A stretch of DNA of 64,000 bases from Bacillota bacterium (GTDB lineage: Bacteria; Bacillota; Clostridia; Lachnospirales; Lachnospiraceae): assembly GCA_023435895.1 (NCBI GenBank), contig JAEZLH010000031.1, positions 1-64,000 of the forward strand, in the 5' to 3' direction. Below are positions 62,764 to 64,000 of this stretch, in pieces. Below the pieces are notes generated by a model. It was not told the origin of the DNA, did not search any database, and saw only the letters and a program-made list of their open reading frames with translations. Every line of letters begins with the position of its first letter. Within the stretch, counting starts at the first letter, position 1. A program made the position numbers and the translations under genes.

Positions 62764-63456
62764 ATGGGACAGGTTACCATATTGGTGGTTGAAGATAATG
62801 AGGATATCAACCGGATATTGAGAAGATATTTGGAGAAAGAAAAGTACCAAGTAGTCAGTGCGTATTCCGGTACGGAGGCGAAACTATTGTTATCCCTTCA
62901 TACATTTGATTTAGTATTGTTAGATTTGATGTTGCCGGGGATGAATGGGGAAGAGTTAATTAAAATTATACGAAAAAACTCACAAACTCCCATTATGGTT
63001 ATATCAGCAAAAGGTGCTTTAGAGGATAAGGTGAATGCATTAAAAAGCGGTGCGGATGATTATGTGGTGAAACCCTTCGAGCGGGATGAAATATTAGCAA
63101 GAGTGGGGGCACTGTTGCGAAGAACACAAAGTATTAGGCTGCCAGAAGAGGAGGTTGAAATTCAATTTAAGAATTTAATCCTCAAACCATCAGCCAGAAC
63201 CGTTGTGGTCAATGAGAATTTAATTAATCTTACTGCCTATGAATATGATATTCTTCTTCAACTGTTGACCTATCCGGAAAGAGTCTTCACAAAGGAGCAA
63301 CTCTATCAGGAGGTCTGGAAAAGCGGTTATTACGGGGAAGATAATACAATTAACGTTCATATTAGCAATATCAGAAAGAAGATTAAGGATTTTGACGAAG
63401 AATCCTATATTAAAACAATCTGGGGAATCGGCTTTAAAATGGATAATGATTTATAG
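62764..63456 (+). CDS. OmpR/PhoB-family response regulator
   Basis: The 230-residue protein has a receiver (about 1-120) with VVEDNEDINR, the phosphorylation site in LVLLDLMLPGMNG, and the lysine in YVVKPFERDEI. A C-terminal winged-helix domain (about 130-228) has LTAYEYDILLQLLTYPERVF and the closing TIWGIGFKM. GGGGGAG precedes the ATG. No sensor kinase gene lies upstream or directly after it; the next gene is an ABC transporter ATPase reaching the window end, so the kinase may be further on. Regulator-plus-ABC layouts often answer peptide antibiotics or cell-envelope stress. Confidence 0.94.
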   Translation: MGQVTILVVEDNEDINRILRRYLEKEKYQVVSAYSGTEAKLLLSLHTFDLVLLDLMLPGMNGEELIKIIRKNSQTPIMVISAKGALEDKVNALKSGADDYVVKPFERDEILARVGALLRRTQSIRLPEEEVEIQFKNLILKPSARTVVVNENLINLTAYEYDILLQLLTYPERVFTKEQLYQEVWKSGYYGEDNTINVHISNIRKKIKDFDEESYIKTIWGIGFKMDNDL

Positions 63457-63639
63457 ACGCTTTCATTCTTTTGCTCTATGCAAATTACCAATGAACTTTC
63501 AGGAAAGACCTTTTTACCTTAATTATATTTATCTTTATACTTTCTTTAAACTTTTTTAAGGACTTGTTAAAAGTATATCACTATACTGGTAATTGTTCAG
63601 ATACAAGAAAACAGTGCAATTTAAGAAAGGAGCTTACAA

Positions 63640-64000
63640 GTGCAGGATATTATTTTGGCAACAAAAAACTTAAAAAAGACCTACAAGAACATAACCGTAC
63701 TGGATGATATTAATATGGAGATTAAACAGGGCGAGATTTATGGCTTGGTAGGTAAGAATGGAGCAGGAAAGACAACCTTGCTGCGATTAGTCACCGGTCA
63801 GGCGTTTTCCTCGGGGGGTAATATTTCTCTATTTGGGGCATCAACAGAAAGCGATAACTGTAAAGCTCGAAAGAGAATCGGATCCATTATTGAAATACCT
63901 AGCTTTTATCCAAAACTAAGTGCTAGACAGAATTTGGAATACTATAGGATTCAAAGAGGGATTCCAGGAAAGCAATGTGTTCAAGAAGCACTTGAAGAGG
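63640..64000 (+). CDS. ABC transporter ATP-binding protein, BcrA-like (partial at window end)
   Basis: A GTG at 63640, eight bases after AAGAAAGGAGC, opens a frame that continues to the window end (120 codons seen). The start MQDIILATKNLKKTYKNITV (M from GTG) is typical of an ABC ATPase. Walker A is GKNGAGKTTL, and the block EIPSFYPKLSARQNLEYY is the form seen in bacitracin/lantibiotic-type (BcrA, LanF) exporters' ATPases. The signature and Walker B lie beyond the window. It follows the OmpR-type regulator by about 180 bp, so the two may be co-regulated. The resistance role is inferred from family only. Confidence 0.88.
   Translation, partial: MQDIILATKNLKKTYKNITVLDDINMEIKQGEIYGLVGKNGAGKTTLLRLVTGQAFSSGGNISLFGASTESDNCKARKRIGSIIEIPSFYPKLSARQNLEYYRIQRGIPGKQCVQEALEE

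Overview
The window looks like chromosome of a low-GC, anaerobic clostridium of the Lachnospiraceae, probably a plant-polymer degrader of the Clostridium (Lachnoclostridium) phytofermentans kind. This is inferred from base composition, strong AGGAGG-type ribosome sites, a GH120 beta-xylosidase, a clostridial late cobalamin operon, a membrane pyrophosphatase, guanosine-type BMP/ABC uptake genes and a large chemotaxis set. No rRNA, tRNA, CRISPR array, insertion sequence or prophage was seen.

Layout. 0.4-1.2 kb: msrA and a small MORN-type protein. 1.3-11.2 kb: an AdoCbl riboswitch leader, then cbiA-cobT-cobU-cobS-cobU-like-cobC-cbiB-cobD-cbiP-cobO, which together turn cobyrinic acid into coenzyme B12. 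Corrin-ring genes are not in the window. 11.3-14.2 kb (minus): trkH and trkA for potassium uptake. 14.4-17.2 kb: a GH120 beta-xylosidase and a divergent AraC regulator. 17.7-18.4 kb: a TetR regulator with a clear promoter and operator. 18.4-28.8 kb: one chemotaxis-type array (cheY, cheA, a four-PAS hybrid kinase, a lone receiver, cheW, mcp, cheR, cheB) closed by a strong terminator. 29.4-32.1 kb: a TetM/EF-G-like GTPase fused to a Rae1/YacP-like NYN nuclease. 32.3-35.9 kb: a second MCP and a uracil permease.

36.2-39.3 kb: a promoter, a 14/15-bp tandem array, then an NrtR-type Nudix regulator, an SPFH protein and an NAD-kinase-like protein. 39.7-41.0 kb: a BFD-like ferredoxin, a 57-codon gene and a tRNA-dihydrouridine synthase. 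41.1-43.5 kb (minus): hppA. 43.9-44.9 kb: a yybP-ykoY (Mn2+) riboswitch with terminator upstream of a TerC-family gene. 45.1-50.1 kb: a SleB-like hydrolase, an orphan class I isoprenoid-synthase-like protein, a GGDEF-EAL protein and a secreted Big2-repeat protein. 50.4-52.9 kb (minus): murF and ddl. 53.3-58.5 kb: a BMP lipoprotein and an ABC nucleoside importer. 58.9-60.9 kb: an overlapping trio of DUF5685, a J-domain protein with a cysteine-rich tail, and a membrane protein. 61.2-62.3 kb: an ArsR regulator and a divergent nitroreductase. 62.5-64.0 kb: a 13-bp minisatellite, an OmpR-type regulator and the start of an ABC transporter.

The strongest candidates for undescribed biology are the translational GTPase-NYN nuclease fusion, the NrtR-SPFH-NAD kinase-like trio, the DUF5685/J-protein/membrane trio with isoprenoid-synthase-like aspartate motifs, the orphan isoprenoid-fold protein, and a B12 leader whose 40-codon ORF stops inside the terminator stem. 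All functional statements come from reading motifs by eye; no database search was run.
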